Assembly (NCBI RefSeq): GCF_035440685.1
Contig: NZ_DAORMW010000029.1
DNA: 64,000 bases
Strand: one strand, 5' to 3'
Source: Accumulibacter appositus
GTDB lineage: Bacteria; Pseudomonadota; Gammaproteobacteria; Burkholderiales; Rhodocyclaceae
A program made the translations under genes and the position numbers. This document shows, in pieces, positions 49,961 to 59,742 of the stretch; position 1 is the stretch's first letter; each line of letters starts with the position of its first letter. Below the pieces are notes generated by a model. It ran no database searches and was not told the origin of the DNA. It was given only the letters and a program-made list of their open reading frames with translations.

Positions 49961-50766
49961 TTGCTTGCTCCTTTGGTGAAGTGTTCGGGCAAGTCACCCG
50001 TACCTTTAAGATCTTCAAGTTTGACCTGAGTAGCCTTGCTTGTATTCTTGAACGCAAAACTAGCTGCCGTCACCGCTTTCCCGACCTTCCAATCGCTGAA
50101 CTGGATGCTGTAACTCGGGCCATTCGGTACGCTCTTGGAGGTGATGGTGTAGCGGCAGGGATAAGGCTTGTCGCCGTGCGCGATCCAGATCTGCCAATCG
50201 ACGTCCTTGCTGCGAAAAGCCAGTGAATCACACTCAACACCACCGATCACGCCACTGCCCAGATCCTTGATGTCTTCGACACCCTCCATCAGCATTTCGT
50301 AGGAATTCGTCAGCAGCAGGTCCGCGGCCGGGAGGGGACGGTCGTACTTGTCACGCATCACATCAACCAGATGATCGATCGAGCCCGGTATCTCGACCTG
50401 AGTATAGGCATTCAGATTCTTGCCCAGGATGGTCAGCGTTTTTCCGTCGAACGACATGGCCACATCGGCGAAGCCGCCGGCGCGCGTGGCGTGGATCTTG
50501 TCGGGCCGATTGACGACGACCTTGCCCGAACTCGCCAGCCCGAGAATCTGGGCGTCGGGCGTGACCACCTCGAGCGTGGCGTCGTAGCTGAAGGAGAGCG
50601 CCTGTTGTGCTGCCAGAAACTCCGACATCGCCTTGACCAATCTCTTGGCGTCCAATTCATCCGCGCTCACACTTGCCGAGACTCCGAGGCCAAGTGCGAT
50701 GGAGAGGGCCAGCGCTGGAACGCTGCGCCCTGCAGAAGTTGCTGTTTTTCTTGCATCTGAATTCAT
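49957..50766 (-). CDS. DUF2092 family exported protein
   Basis: The protein has 269 residues with a signal peptide (about 1-36). The mature domain has the LolA/LolB-like beta pattern typical of DUF2092: ALSFSYDATLEVVT, KVVVNRPDKIHATRAG, SFDGKTLTILGKN and CDSLAFRSKDVDWQIWI. Such proteins are periplasmic and may carry hydrophobic ligands; no function is established. It is followed by an overlapping small exported protein and lies beside an AraC-type regulator gene. Confidence 0.82.
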   Translation of the reverse strand: MNSDARKTATSAGRSVPALALSIALGLGVSASVSADELDAKRLVKAMSEFLAAQQALSFSYDATLEVVTPDAQILGLASSGKVVVNRPDKIHATRAGGFADVAMSFDGKTLTILGKNLNAYTQVEIPGSIDHLVDVMRDKYDRPLPAADLLLTNSYEMLMEGVEDIKDLGSGVIGGVECDSLAFRSKDVDWQIWIAHGDKPYPCRYTITSKSVPNGPSYSIQFSDWKVGKAVTAASFAFKNTSKATQVKLEDLKGTGDLPEHFTKGASK

Positions 50767-50822
50767 TGAAGTCCCTTTCCGAATGGAGATCCAGCACCTG
50801 GATAACGGATGCTTGGCTTAGT

Positions 50823-51911
50823 CTACCGCGAATCGGGCAGATCTTCAGTGGCCTCGAGCGAGCGGCCATGCTCGCTGCGCCATGCCAGGGGAGAGACGTT
50901 TTTCCAGCGCTTGAATGCATGCGTAAACGCACTGGCGCTGGAGTAGTCGAGGACCACGGCGATTTGTCCGAGCGACAGATCGGTCAGGCAGATTAGGCGC
51001 AGCGCGAGACCGCAGCGGGCTTCGTCGAGCAACTCGCGGTAGGTAGTTCCCGCGCGCTCGAGCAAGCGGTTCAGCCGGCGCGGGTTCATCGCCAGCTCTC
51101 TTGAAACGCCGGTCAGCGAACAGCGCCGCAGGACGACCATCGCCTGCACCACACGACGGGTTTGTGCGACGAGGTCGAGGTCATGCCGGCTGCGGATGTC
51201 TTCCAGCTTTTCTTTCAACAGCTTGAAGCGATCAGGGTCGGCACCGGCGACCGGTAAGCGCAGATCGCTGGTGGGGAAGACCAGTGACGAGCTTTCGGCG
51301 TCGAATTCAATCGGGCACTGAAAGGCTTGTTGATAGGGACGCAGGTTCTTCGGCCGGCGGCGCGCGAGCAGCACGGCGCGCGCTTTCCATTGCGGGCCGC
51401 AGAGCAGGCGCATGATGTTCTGCGCGATGACCAGCGTGCCGTCGTAGATCTGGTCGACGCCGGCGATTGGCCCGGCAAACAAGGTGTAGCCGAAGGTGGC
51501 GGTGTCGCCTTCGATGGTACGGGTGGCCATCCCCGCGCGATCATGCAGATGCAGATAGTTCTGCAGGTGCGCCAGGGCCGTGCCGACGTCGGCACAGTGG
51601 GGCAGCAGTTCGCCGACCGTGCCGAGCGACGAGGCGCCTTGACTCTGCGCGAGAAGCAACGCGAAGTGCGGGCAAGCGCTAAGGGCAGCGCAGCGCTGCA
51701 GCAATTGGCCATAGGTTTGCGGCGAAATCAGGTGGTTGGGGTCGGTGAACAGCTCCCTGCTGACGCCGACGCTGGCGAACAGCGCGTCGGCGTTGACGTC
51801 AAAGCGCTCGATTTCCTGCGCGATGTTCGTCAAGGGGCCAACCCGGCCGAAGCCCTCTGGTACTTCGCCATAGGCCTTCTTCAAGGGCCGCAAGCGTGCA
51901 TCCCTGGTCAT
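50823..51911 (-). CDS. AraC-family transcriptional regulator (arabinose-binding-like N-terminus)
   Basis: The protein has 362 residues. The N-terminal 230 residues match the ligand-binding half common to OruR/ArgR-like AraC proteins (LISPQTYGQLLQRCAALS; GTVGELLPHCADVGTAL). The C-terminal double helix-turn-helix reads LTGVSRELAMNPRRLNRLLE and LGQIAVVLDYSSASAFTHAFKRW. It is divergent from the DUF1254 gene (158-bp gap) and co-oriented with DUF2092, so it probably controls this cluster (inference). Confidence 0.9.
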   Translation of the reverse strand: MTRDARLRPLKKAYGEVPEGFGRVGPLTNIAQEIERFDVNADALFASVGVSRELFTDPNHLISPQTYGQLLQRCAALSACPHFALLLAQSQGASSLGTVGELLPHCADVGTALAHLQNYLHLHDRAGMATRTIEGDTATFGYTLFAGPIAGVDQIYDGTLVIAQNIMRLLCGPQWKARAVLLARRRPKNLRPYQQAFQCPIEFDAESSSLVFPTSDLRLPVAGADPDRFKLLKEKLEDIRSRHDLDLVAQTRRVVQAMVVLRRCSLTGVSRELAMNPRRLNRLLERAGTTYRELLDEARCGLALRLICLTDLSLGQIAVVLDYSSASAFTHAFKRWKNVSPLAWRSEHGRSLEATEDLPDSR

Positions 51912-52069
51912 GGTGAGCCTTCGCGTGCCATCGGGAAATGAAAATGTCGCGAATTATCAAGCAACGCGGTACGCAACAGTCAACAATCGCGGTTCTTGCG
52001 GGCACGGCGATCGTTGCCGCTAGCGGCGGCGGTCTTCAGATCCGTCGTACGCATAACAGGGAGCAGCTC

Positions 52070-54904
52070 ATGCGCAAACTCGTGTTCAGACTGGCGACGG
52101 CGATCGCCATGGCAACTTCCATGGCAAGCGCAAGCTTGGCGGCGCAGGGGGAGGGTGATCTCGCCGAGCTCAGGGCCGTTGTCGAGGAGGCCTACCTGTA
52201 CGGGCTGCCGATGGTTGTTGGCTACAAGGTCATGCACGACTTCTTCATCGACCCCCAGTCAGGGCAGTTCAAGGCGCCGATCAACCAGCTGCACAACGAA
52301 GCGCGGGTGTTCACACCCAGGGACACGGCGATCAGCACGCCGAACAGCGACACCCCGTATTCGAAGGTAATGCTCGACCTGCGCGCCGAGCCGATGGTGC
52401 TGTGCATGCCGAAAATCGACCCGGCGCGCTACTACGACGTGCAGCTGACCGATCTGTACACCGACAACTATGGCTACATCGGCAGCCGCAGTACCGGCAG
52501 CGATGCCGGCTGCTACCTGGTCGCCGGGCCCGACTGGAACGGCACAGCGCCAGCGTCTATAGCCAAGACCTTCCGCAGCGAAACACAGTTCAGTCTGGCG
52601 GTCTACCGCACGCAGCTGTTCGACCCGGCGGACATGCCAAATGTCCAGAAGGTCCAGGCCGGCTACAGCGTCAAGACGCTGTCGGCCTTCACCGGTGGCG
52701 CCAAGCCTCTGGCCGCGCCGGAGGTCAAGTGGCCAGCCTTCAAGCCTGAGGCCTTCAGCACCGACTTCACGACCTACCTGAACTTCCTGCTGCAGTTCGC
52801 ACCGGCCATCGGTACGGCAGAGATCGAAAAGCCGCTGCGCGAACGCTTCGCCAAGGTCGGCATCGGCGCCGGCCTGAAGCCCGGCGGCGAGCATATGACA
52901 CCGGCCGTCAAGGCGGCGATGGGCGAGGCGATGAAGGCCGCGCTGGCCAAGATCGGCCACACCGCCGAAAGCGTGGGCACCGTGGTCAACGGCTGGAACA
53001 TCGGCGCGGCGGCGGGTGACCGTGCCTTCTACAACGGCAACTGGGCGTTGCGCGCCGCGGCTGCCAAGCTGGGCATCTACGGCAACAGCGAGGCCGAGGC
53101 GGTCTATCCGTTCACCCGCAACGACATCAACGGCATCGTGCTCGACGGAGCCAAGCATAGCTACCAGATGAGCTTCGCAGCGGGGCAGCTGCCGCCGGTC
53201 AACGCCTTTTGGTCGATCACCATGTACGACGGGCGCACGCAGCTGCTGATCGACAACCCGATCAAGCGCTACCTGATCAACTCGCCGATGCTGCCGGGGC
53301 TGAAGAAAAACGCCGACGGCTCGCTTACCGTCTACATCCAGAAGGATTCTCCGGGCAAGGACAAGGAAGCGAATTGGCTGCCGGCGCCGAACGGGCCGAT
53401 GTTCATCGTGATGCGGATGTACTGGCCGAAGACCGAGGCCCCCTCCGTCTATCCGCTCGGCAAGGGTGCTTGGCAACCGCCGGCGGTGGTGCCGGTGGGC
53501 AACCTGAACGCCTTGGATGTGCGCCGCTTCGGCGACAAGTCGCTGGAGAACTTCATCCGTACCGATCAGCGCTATGGTCACGACCCGCTGTTCCAGGGGC
53601 CACGCGGCTGGGGCTACTGGAACCATCTGGAATATCCGCGCTTGATCCAGAATCCGAACCTGTGGCCCGACTGGCAATCGACCTACTTCATCGGCCGTTT
53701 CGCCATGCCGGCCGGCAGCACGGTGAGTTTCAACTACCAGTATCCGCGCGCGCGCTACTTCCAGTTCGCGCTGTACAAGGAAGAGCACGGCACCTTCGTG
53801 TCCACCGGCGAGGCGCTGGTCGGGCCCGACATCGAACCCGACGCCGGTTCGATCAATCCTTTCCGCGTTGGTGCCGAGCGGCTGTCCGACAAACGCAGCT
53901 TCACCATGCATGTGGTGGCGAAAGACCCGCCGCCGGCCGGTCAGCCGCGGCCGAAGAACACGCTGTATGTCGGCACTGAGGGTAGCCAGCACCAGTTTGT
54001 GAACCGCATCTACCTGCCCGATCAGGGCAGCGACGGTGCCGGCTGGGCGCCGGCGGACAAGCCTGCGGGCGTGCGTGGCCTGCCCACCTACAGCGGCATG
54101 CTTGCCGACGGCAGCAAGCTGTCGCAGGACGAGGTTGCCGAGCGCTTTGGCAGGCCGATCGACGGCGCGACCAAGCAGCCGCTGACGCCCGAGCAGTGGG
54201 AGCACATCGTGACCGCAAAGGGCAACGACCCGACCCTGGATCCGGCGACGGCGCCGGCGCGGCCAGTGCCGAAGTGGGAGAAGTACTGGAACATCCGCTA
54301 CTCGATCCTTGGTTCCTTCCTGCCGCCCGTCGAGCGCGCGAAGATTCCCTACCAGAGCGCAATCGACGGCGGCGGCGACCCCGAGACCGAGTACATGTTC
54401 ATCCAGCTGTCGCGCAAGTTCGGCCCGGTGTACGTGATGCGCGGCAAGATGCCCAGCTTCCCGAACACCTATGCCGGGAGTGGCGGACGCGGATTGGAAG
54501 TGATGCCTGCTGCGCAGACGCAGTACTTCTCGCTGGTCAGTTGCGAGGCCATGCCCTCGGGGCAGATCGTCGACGGGCTGACTGACATGCAGATTCCGCT
54601 CGACAAGGACGGCAACTACACCATCGTCTACAGCCGCAAGGAGGACCGTCCGGCGAATGCCACTGCGGAAAACGGCGTTGCCTGGATCGAGTGGAGCCCG
54701 CGCGGCGAGGGCGTTCCGGGGCCGAAGAACCGCGCCGACTTTGGCATGCTGATGCTGCGCATCATGGCCAACAACCCCGACTGGAAGCAAAGTCCAAACC
54801 ACATCGCCAAGCCGGGCATGGAAGAAGAAGTGATGGGGCCGTATTACCCGCGTGGCGAGTACACCACCAAGGCTGCCTTCGAGGCCGGCGGCTTGAAGAA
54901 GTAA
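52070..54904 (+). CDS. Large exported DUF1254/DUF1214 protein with a C-terminal extension
   Basis: The protein has 944 residues with a signal peptide (about 1-25). A DUF1254 domain (VEEAYLYGLPMVVGYKVMHD; RDTAISTPNSDTPYSKVMLD) is followed by DUF1214 (VNAFWSITMYDGRTQLLIDN; KYLIN-type strand). These domains normally make proteins of about 450 residues; here a further 470 residues follow, with a beta-rich domain (WPDWQSTYFIGRFAMPAGS; YYSLV-like strands) that I cannot assign. Start ATG 52070 follows GGGAG and begins the signal peptide; an upstream extension to 51938 crosses the divergent promoter. The function is unknown. Confidence 0.8.
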   Translation: MRKLVFRLATAIAMATSMASASLAAQGEGDLAELRAVVEEAYLYGLPMVVGYKVMHDFFIDPQSGQFKAPINQLHNEARVFTPRDTAISTPNSDTPYSKVMLDLRAEPMVLCMPKIDPARYYDVQLTDLYTDNYGYIGSRSTGSDAGCYLVAGPDWNGTAPASIAKTFRSETQFSLAVYRTQLFDPADMPNVQKVQAGYSVKTLSAFTGGAKPLAAPEVKWPAFKPEAFSTDFTTYLNFLLQFAPAIGTAEIEKPLRERFAKVGIGAGLKPGGEHMTPAVKAAMGEAMKAALAKIGHTAESVGTVVNGWNIGAAAGDRAFYNGNWALRAAAAKLGIYGNSEAEAVYPFTRNDINGIVLDGAKHSYQMSFAAGQLPPVNAFWSITMYDGRTQLLIDNPIKRYLINSPMLPGLKKNADGSLTVYIQKDSPGKDKEANWLPAPNGPMFIVMRMYWPKTEAPSVYPLGKGAWQPPAVVPVGNLNALDVRRFGDKSLENFIRTDQRYGHDPLFQGPRGWGYWNHLEYPRLIQNPNLWPDWQSTYFIGRFAMPAGSTVSFNYQYPRARYFQFALYKEEHGTFVSTGEALVGPDIEPDAGSINPFRVGAERLSDKRSFTMHVVAKDPPPAGQPRPKNTLYVGTEGSQHQFVNRIYLPDQGSDGAGWAPADKPAGVRGLPTYSGMLADGSKLSQDEVAERFGRPIDGATKQPLTPEQWEHIVTAKGNDPTLDPATAPARPVPKWEKYWNIRYSILGSFLPPVERAKIPYQSAIDGGGDPETEYMFIQLSRKFGPVYVMRGKMPSFPNTYAGSGGRGLEVMPAAQTQYFSLVSCEAMPSGQIVDGLTDMQIPLDKDGNYTIVYSRKEDRPANATAENGVAWIEWSPRGEGVPGPKNRADFGMLMLRIMANNPDWKQSPNHIAKPGMEEEVMGPYYPRGEYTTKAAFEAGGLKK

Positions 54905-54959
54905 CTCCTGCCGGGGCCACTCGGGCCCGGCCGTTCACGCCTCACAGCGGAGAAATCTC

Positions 54960-56597
54960 ATGACCCGATCACCTGTGTTGAAATGGTTTGCCCTGGTTCT
55001 TGTCCTTGCCCTGGGCTACGCCGGCTATAGGTTGGGCTGGTCGGTGATCGAGCCGAAAATCGAGGCGCGTGTCGCGCAAATCGGTCTGAGGCCGGGCCAG
55101 GTCGCGGCCAACGGCCCGCTGCCCGGCGACGTCGGCCTATACGCGCAAGAACTCGACTGCCAGCAGAATATTCCGACACCGGGCTACTACCCGTCGCTGA
55201 ACGGGGCCGAGATTTCCGACAGCGAGCGCAGCGGCCTTTTCCCCTGCGCCAGCTTCCTCGGCTCTCGCGACGGCCCGAACACGGTGTATGTCTGGCGCAG
55301 TGCCGACGATTACCCCGGCATCTCGTACATCAACAACCGAAAGCCCGGCGAGCTGTACCTCGTCGGCGGCGAGTACCCGACCTTCGAGGACCCGAACATG
55401 GCCGGGCCCTATGTCGCCAAGGCAGACGCCGCCACCGGCAAGCAGATCTGGCGCACCTATCTTGACAACCTCAATGCCTCGGGGCGCTGGATCGGTAACG
55501 CCAACCTGAACATCCTCGACAACGGCAAGATCGCCTTCGCCTGGTCGAACCAGATCGTGCTGATCGACGCCGACAGCGGCCAGGTCCTGAAGCACAACAG
55601 CTTACCCAGTGGCGCGGCACCGACCGCCGACGTGAACTACAAGCACCTGACGATCGCGCCCGACCGCACCCTGATCCTGAAGGACCAGACACGGCCCAGG
55701 GGTTGCAAGCTGCAGGGCACCATCGCCATCATCAAGTGCACAGCCGAGGGCATGAAACAGCCGCCCTCACAGCTGGTGGCAGTGGACCCGGACACCCTGG
55801 AAGTGCTGCACGACATTCAGATGCCCGAGCCGGCCACCTCGCCGCACATCGTCACCATGTTCGAAGGGCGCATCGCCATTTACGTGCCGATGGACACGAT
55901 GGTGCAGCGTGCCTTCTGGGACCCGGCGACGAAGAAACTCTCGCTGGATGAATCGTGGTTGATCCGCCCGATGCAGAAAGGGCAGAGCGCAGCGACCGCA
56001 CCGACGGTGATCGGCGACTGGATCGCGGTGCAGCTAAATGGCATCGGCAGCGAAAGCGTCGCTTCCAGCGTCGTGGTCGCCCACCAGAAGGACCCCAGGA
56101 AGACACAGATCGTCTTTCCCTTCGGCGAGCTGAAAAAGGGCGAGTGGAGCTTCGCCATGCCGAAGAACGGTGCCGACCCCGAGAATCACATGCTCTATTC
56201 CGCCGACATGGGCATCGGCAAGGTGGCGGGCATCAAGCTTGACCCGGCCAGTGGCGAGATGAAGGTGGTCTTCGTGCTCGACAACATGACCACCACCTTC
56301 CAGCCGCTGTTCGGGCCGAAGGACACGCGCTTGCTGATGCTCACGCAGATGAAACGGAACGTGCCGAAGGAGCCGGTGAAGGCTGCCTTCTTCACGCAGA
56401 ACTACACTGAGCAGCTGACCTGGCGCGACGCCGCCACCGGCAAGCTGCTGGCCGAGTCGGACTACTTCGAGCCGCTGACCGGTAACTCGCTGACCCCGCC
56501 GGGCTATGGCGGGCGGGTGTACTTCCCAAGCGCTGCGGGCAAGGGCTTCTACGTGTTGCAGGCGATGCCGAAGCCAGGGCTGACGTCGGCCAGGTAG
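54960..56597 (+). CDS. Membrane-anchored propeller-like (PQQ-repeat-like) protein
   Basis: The protein has 545 residues with one N-terminal membrane anchor (about 9-27) and a large periplasmic domain. Repeats with the flavour of PQQ/WD propeller blades recur (VAKADAATGKQIWRTYLD; VLIDADSGQVLKHNSL; LVAVDPDTLEVLHDIQ; TWRDAATGKLLAESDY). No catalytic residues are recognisable. It lies 55 bp after the DUF1254/1214 gene and is probably in the same operon. Confidence 0.72.
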   Translation: MTRSPVLKWFALVLVLALGYAGYRLGWSVIEPKIEARVAQIGLRPGQVAANGPLPGDVGLYAQELDCQQNIPTPGYYPSLNGAEISDSERSGLFPCASFLGSRDGPNTVYVWRSADDYPGISYINNRKPGELYLVGGEYPTFEDPNMAGPYVAKADAATGKQIWRTYLDNLNASGRWIGNANLNILDNGKIAFAWSNQIVLIDADSGQVLKHNSLPSGAAPTADVNYKHLTIAPDRTLILKDQTRPRGCKLQGTIAIIKCTAEGMKQPPSQLVAVDPDTLEVLHDIQMPEPATSPHIVTMFEGRIAIYVPMDTMVQRAFWDPATKKLSLDESWLIRPMQKGQSAATAPTVIGDWIAVQLNGIGSESVASSVVVAHQKDPRKTQIVFPFGELKKGEWSFAMPKNGADPENHMLYSADMGIGKVAGIKLDPASGEMKVVFVLDNMTTTFQPLFGPKDTRLLMLTQMKRNVPKEPVKAAFFTQNYTEQLTWRDAATGKLLAESDYFEPLTGNSLTPPGYGGRVYFPSAAGKGFYVLQAMPKPGLTSAR

Positions 56598-56849
56598 CGA
56601 GCGAGTTCAAGATGGTAGAAGATATCCCGGACGGGCGGTTCTGTCCCGAGCAGCGAGGCTGGCTGCGGGCCGATCCGCCCGATCATCGGCGTGTGCGAGG
56701 TGGATGACTACGATGGATACGAAGATGAAATCGACACAAGCTCGTGAACGAACCGCCGGCACCCAGCGTGGCGCCGGGAGGAAGTGGGCGGCCAATCGGC
56801 ATCGGGGGTTTTCCGGGTGCGGATTATTGATTGAAAAGGAGTCTTGAGA

Positions 56850-57464
56850 ATGAAAAAGTCTTATCGCTTGGCAGGATTGCTGGCGGCGACCCTCTGTCTG
56901 ACGAACCCGGTTAGTGCCGAGGGTGTCAGCAAGGCGGCGGTCAGTGATTCGGCCCAGGAATCGGCCGTGGCCAAAGCGCTTGCGAAGGCGATGACCCCGG
57001 GTGAGGGCCAGAAGCGGCTGCAGGCCATGATCGGCACTTTCGACGTTGCCATCCGCACCTGGGTTGATCCGTCGAAGCCGCCGATCGAATCGTCGGCGAC
57101 CAGCGTCAGCACCTGGGTGCTCGGCGACCGCTACGTGCAGATGATGCTCTCGGGCGACACACAGGGTCAGCCCTTCAGTGGCATCGGTTACGTTGCGTTC
57201 GATAACGTCAGCAAGTTGTATCAAGCGACCTGGATGGACAACGGCAGTACCGGCATGACCTGGTACCAGGGCGGCTTCGACGCTTCCGGGAAATCGGCAA
57301 CGATGAAGGGCTCGCTTCCCGACCCGCTGAGCGGCAAGCCGTCGCCGGTCGAGCTGCGCATGCATCTCGGCGACGATGGCGGTCACCTTACCGAGCTGTG
57401 GGGCAAGGGCCTCGGCAGCAAGATGTTCAAGATGATGGAACTGCGCTACACGCGAAGCAAGTAG
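56850..57464 (+). CDS. DUF1579-like exported protein
   Basis: The protein has 204 residues with a signal peptide (about 1-24). The mature sequence (LQAMIGTFDVAIRTWVDPS; LGDRYVQMMLSGDTQGQPFSGIGYVAFDN; ATWMDNGSTGMTWYQGGFD) follows the DUF1579 pattern, a lipocalin-like beta fold. The function is unknown. AAGGAG precedes the ATG at 56850. The 252-bp gap upstream shows no gene or terminator that I can support. Confidence 0.75.
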   Translation: MKKSYRLAGLLAATLCLTNPVSAEGVSKAAVSDSAQESAVAKALAKAMTPGEGQKRLQAMIGTFDVAIRTWVDPSKPPIESSATSVSTWVLGDRYVQMMLSGDTQGQPFSGIGYVAFDNVSKLYQATWMDNGSTGMTWYQGGFDASGKSATMKGSLPDPLSGKPSPVELRMHLGDDGGHLTELWGKGLGSKMFKMMELRYTRSK

Positions 57465-57492
57465 GCGAGCTGACTGGAAAAGGAGAAGGAAG

Positions 57493-57891
57493 ATGAAGCC
57501 AAGCGAAACGGGCAGGAGTTCTTCGCGACGGAAGCTGCTGGGGGGGCTGGCGCTGCTGCTGTGCACGCAACCCGCCTGGGCAATTTTTGGCGTTTGGCGT
57601 CGAGCGGCGAGGCGTACGGTGATTCTAGGCGCTGCAACCACGGCTGCCGTAGCTGGCGAAAGTGCTGCCGCCTCGCAGCAGGCGGCAGCAGCGGCTTCAG
57701 CTGCCAACGCTTCAGCCGCGGCGGCCCAACAGGCGGCTGCGGCTGCCGATCAGGCAGAAGCGCGTGCCAGCCAGACCAAGACGCCGGAACAGCGGCTCAA
57801 GGAACTGCAGTCCCTTTACGATCAGGGCCTGATCAGCGCCAGCGACTACGAGACGGCGAAGAAGAAGATCCTCGTTCAGCTGACGCAGTAA
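57493..57891 (+). CDS. Exported Ala-rich protein with a SHOCT-like C-terminus
   Basis: The protein has 132 residues. A twin-basic signal-like start (SSRRKLLGGLALLLCTQPAWA) is followed by a hydrophobic Ala-rich segment, an Ala/Gln coiled-coil stretch and a C-terminal LKELQSLYDQGLISASDYET segment, the short helical SHOCT motif. SHOCT domains are thought to mediate oligomerisation. It lies 28 bp after the DUF1579-like gene. Confidence 0.75.
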   Translation: MKPSETGRSSSRRKLLGGLALLLCTQPAWAIFGVWRRAARRTVILGAATTAAVAGESAAASQQAAAAASAANASAAAAQQAAAAADQAEARASQTKTPEQRLKELQSLYDQGLISASDYETAKKKILVQLTQ

Positions 57892-57911
57892 GGTACCCAA
57901 GCTCCTCCGGT

Positions 57912-58200
57912 TTAGGCCTGTCGGCGGCCGCTGGCGCGAACAACTTCAGCGCCGATCCTCCCAAAGCCACCTTGTCGGTCTAGGAGCCGGGGAAAGATGG
58001 CAACACGCTGACCGTCATAGAGATCAGCAAGCCGGTCCTCGAAGGCAAGGACCTGGTGTACAGTTACAAGCTTGTCGAAGGCAAGATGCCGAGCCGGCGG
58101 CGTGACCTCCGTGTTCATTGACTGGATAGGTCCGGGTGGAGGGGTTGGCGTTGGCTTCCACGGTGTCGGTGTCGGTCGTCGCGGTGTCGGCTGGCGGTAG
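57912..58200 (+). pseudogene. Decayed gene for a small exported Gly-rich protein
   Basis: A reading frame without a start codon (ANNFSADPPKATLSV) meets a TAG at 57981-57983, continues in frame as EPGKDGNTLTVIEISKPVLE...YKLVEGKMP, then needs a +1 shift near 58089-58102 to continue as GGVTSVFIDWIGPGGGVGVG and ends at the TAG at 58198. Missing start, internal stop and frameshift all point to an inactivated copy. The remaining 150 bp to the next gene (58201-58352) contain nothing else that I can support. Confidence 0.65.
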
Positions 58201-58352
58201 TCTTCTTGCCTGTGGAAGGTGCAAGCGCGGCTGCAAGCGGAGCCCCGCTCCGCTGCGTAAGGGGCTTGTGCTACGCGGCGGCAGCTCTTTGCCGCCACCG
58301 TCGACGGTCGCGCGGTACTAACATTGACAGCAATCCAATTGGGGATGGTTAC

Positions 58353-59681
58353 ATGATGACTTGGCAAGTGGCGATGGGTAAAGGTTGCCGCACGGTGGCG
58401 AAGCTGGCCTTGTGCGCCGGCGTAGTGGCTGGCGGGCCGGTGGCAGCGGGTGGACTGACGCTTTATGAGGTCGGCACTGCCGACGTCGGTCTGGCTTCGG
58501 CGGGCTACGGCGCGCGCGCGCAGGACGCGTCGACCGTACTCAGCAACCCGGCCGGGATGACGCGACTGGAGGGGACGCAATTCCTGGCGGCCGGGCAGGC
58601 GTTGTGGAGCAACACGCGTTTTTCGGCGGGCACCGGCACCTCACCGGGGCTGGGCGGCGACGAGGCCGGCTACTTGCTGGGATCGGACGGCTGGTTCGTC
58701 GGCGGTGGCGGCTTCCTGAGCTACAGCGTGTCGCCCGATCTCAAGCTCGGCTTCGCGCTGACCGGTAACTTCGGCATGCCCTTGAAATACGACAACGACT
58801 GGGTGGGACGTTATTACGTTCAGAACACCAGCCTGCTTGGCATCTCCTTCCTGCCGTCGATTGCCTACAAGGTGAATGACAAACTCTCGCTGGGGGCGAG
58901 CGTAAACGCCATGTACGGAATCTATACCAACCAGGTGGCGATCAACAATCCTGCCCCGGCCTTCGGCGACGGGCGGCTCAAGCTCGAGGACAATACCTGG
59001 GGCTGGGGCCTCAACCTCGGCATGCTCTACGAAATCGACCCGGGTACTCGCCTTGGGCTGACCTGGAATTCGCAGATCGATCTCGATTTCAAGGCCGCGG
59101 CGAAGTTCTCCAATCTCGCTCCCGGGCTGGCGACGGTTCTTGGTAATCGTGGCGCGCTGAATTCGGATATCAAGGTCGGTATCAAGGTGCCGCAGCAGGT
59201 CATGGGCAGTCTCTTTACGCAGGTGAACGACCGCTGGGCCGTGCTCGGTAGCGTCGGCTGGCAGCAGTGGTCCAAGTTCGGTCAGGTCCAGATCGGCGTC
59301 GATAACGCGTCGACGGATAGTAGCCTGACGACCGACCTCGAGTTCAAGGACACCTGGCACCTCGCCGCCGGCGCGCAGTATCGCATCAGCGAACCCTGGC
59401 TGCTCAATTTTGGCGTTGCCTACGACTCGAGCATGCAGTCGGGCGATGTCTCGCCGCTGCTGCCCGTGGGTTCGGCCTGGCGCTTCGGGGTGGGTGGCGA
59501 GCAGAAGTTGAGCAAGACGGCCTCCTGGGGCATTGCCGGCGAGTACCTCTACGGCGGAACGCTCGACACCGATTTGCGGAGTACCCTGCCGGTGGCGGTA
59601 GGCGGGCGCGGTGACCTCGTCGGCTCGTACAAGAACATCGGGACCATCTTTGTTGCGGCCTACTACAACTGGAAGTTCTAG
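58353..59681 (+). CDS. FadL/TodX-family outer-membrane porin
   Basis: The protein has 442 residues with a signal peptide (about 1-33). The family N-terminal plug is visible after it (GLTLYEVGTADVGLASAGYG; DASTVLSNPAGMTRLEG), followed by a beta-barrel ending in an aromatic residue (YYNWKF). FadL-type channels take up hydrophobic molecules such as fatty acids or aromatics. Its place beside the exported DUF1254/DUF1579/DUF2092 proteins suggests the cluster handles a hydrophobic compound (inference). Confidence 0.88.
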   Translation: MMTWQVAMGKGCRTVAKLALCAGVVAGGPVAAGGLTLYEVGTADVGLASAGYGARAQDASTVLSNPAGMTRLEGTQFLAAGQALWSNTRFSAGTGTSPGLGGDEAGYLLGSDGWFVGGGGFLSYSVSPDLKLGFALTGNFGMPLKYDNDWVGRYYVQNTSLLGISFLPSIAYKVNDKLSLGASVNAMYGIYTNQVAINNPAPAFGDGRLKLEDNTWGWGLNLGMLYEIDPGTRLGLTWNSQIDLDFKAAAKFSNLAPGLATVLGNRGALNSDIKVGIKVPQQVMGSLFTQVNDRWAVLGSVGWQQWSKFGQVQIGVDNASTDSSLTTDLEFKDTWHLAAGAQYRISEPWLLNFGVAYDSSMQSGDVSPLLPVGSAWRFGVGGEQKLSKTASWGIAGEYLYGGTLDTDLRSTLPVAVGGRGDLVGSYKNIGTIFVAAYYNWKF

Positions 59682-59742
59682 GGTGAGGCGTGCCCGCGTT
59701 GCGCGCGATGCCGGATGAAGCTCATACCAGTGGGTGGGACCG

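Noticed and set aside
56607..57707. 366-residue minus-strand frame
   Set aside because: It is antisense to the DUF1579-like and SHOCT-like genes, which have signal peptides and ribosome-binding sites; its product has no recognisable domain.
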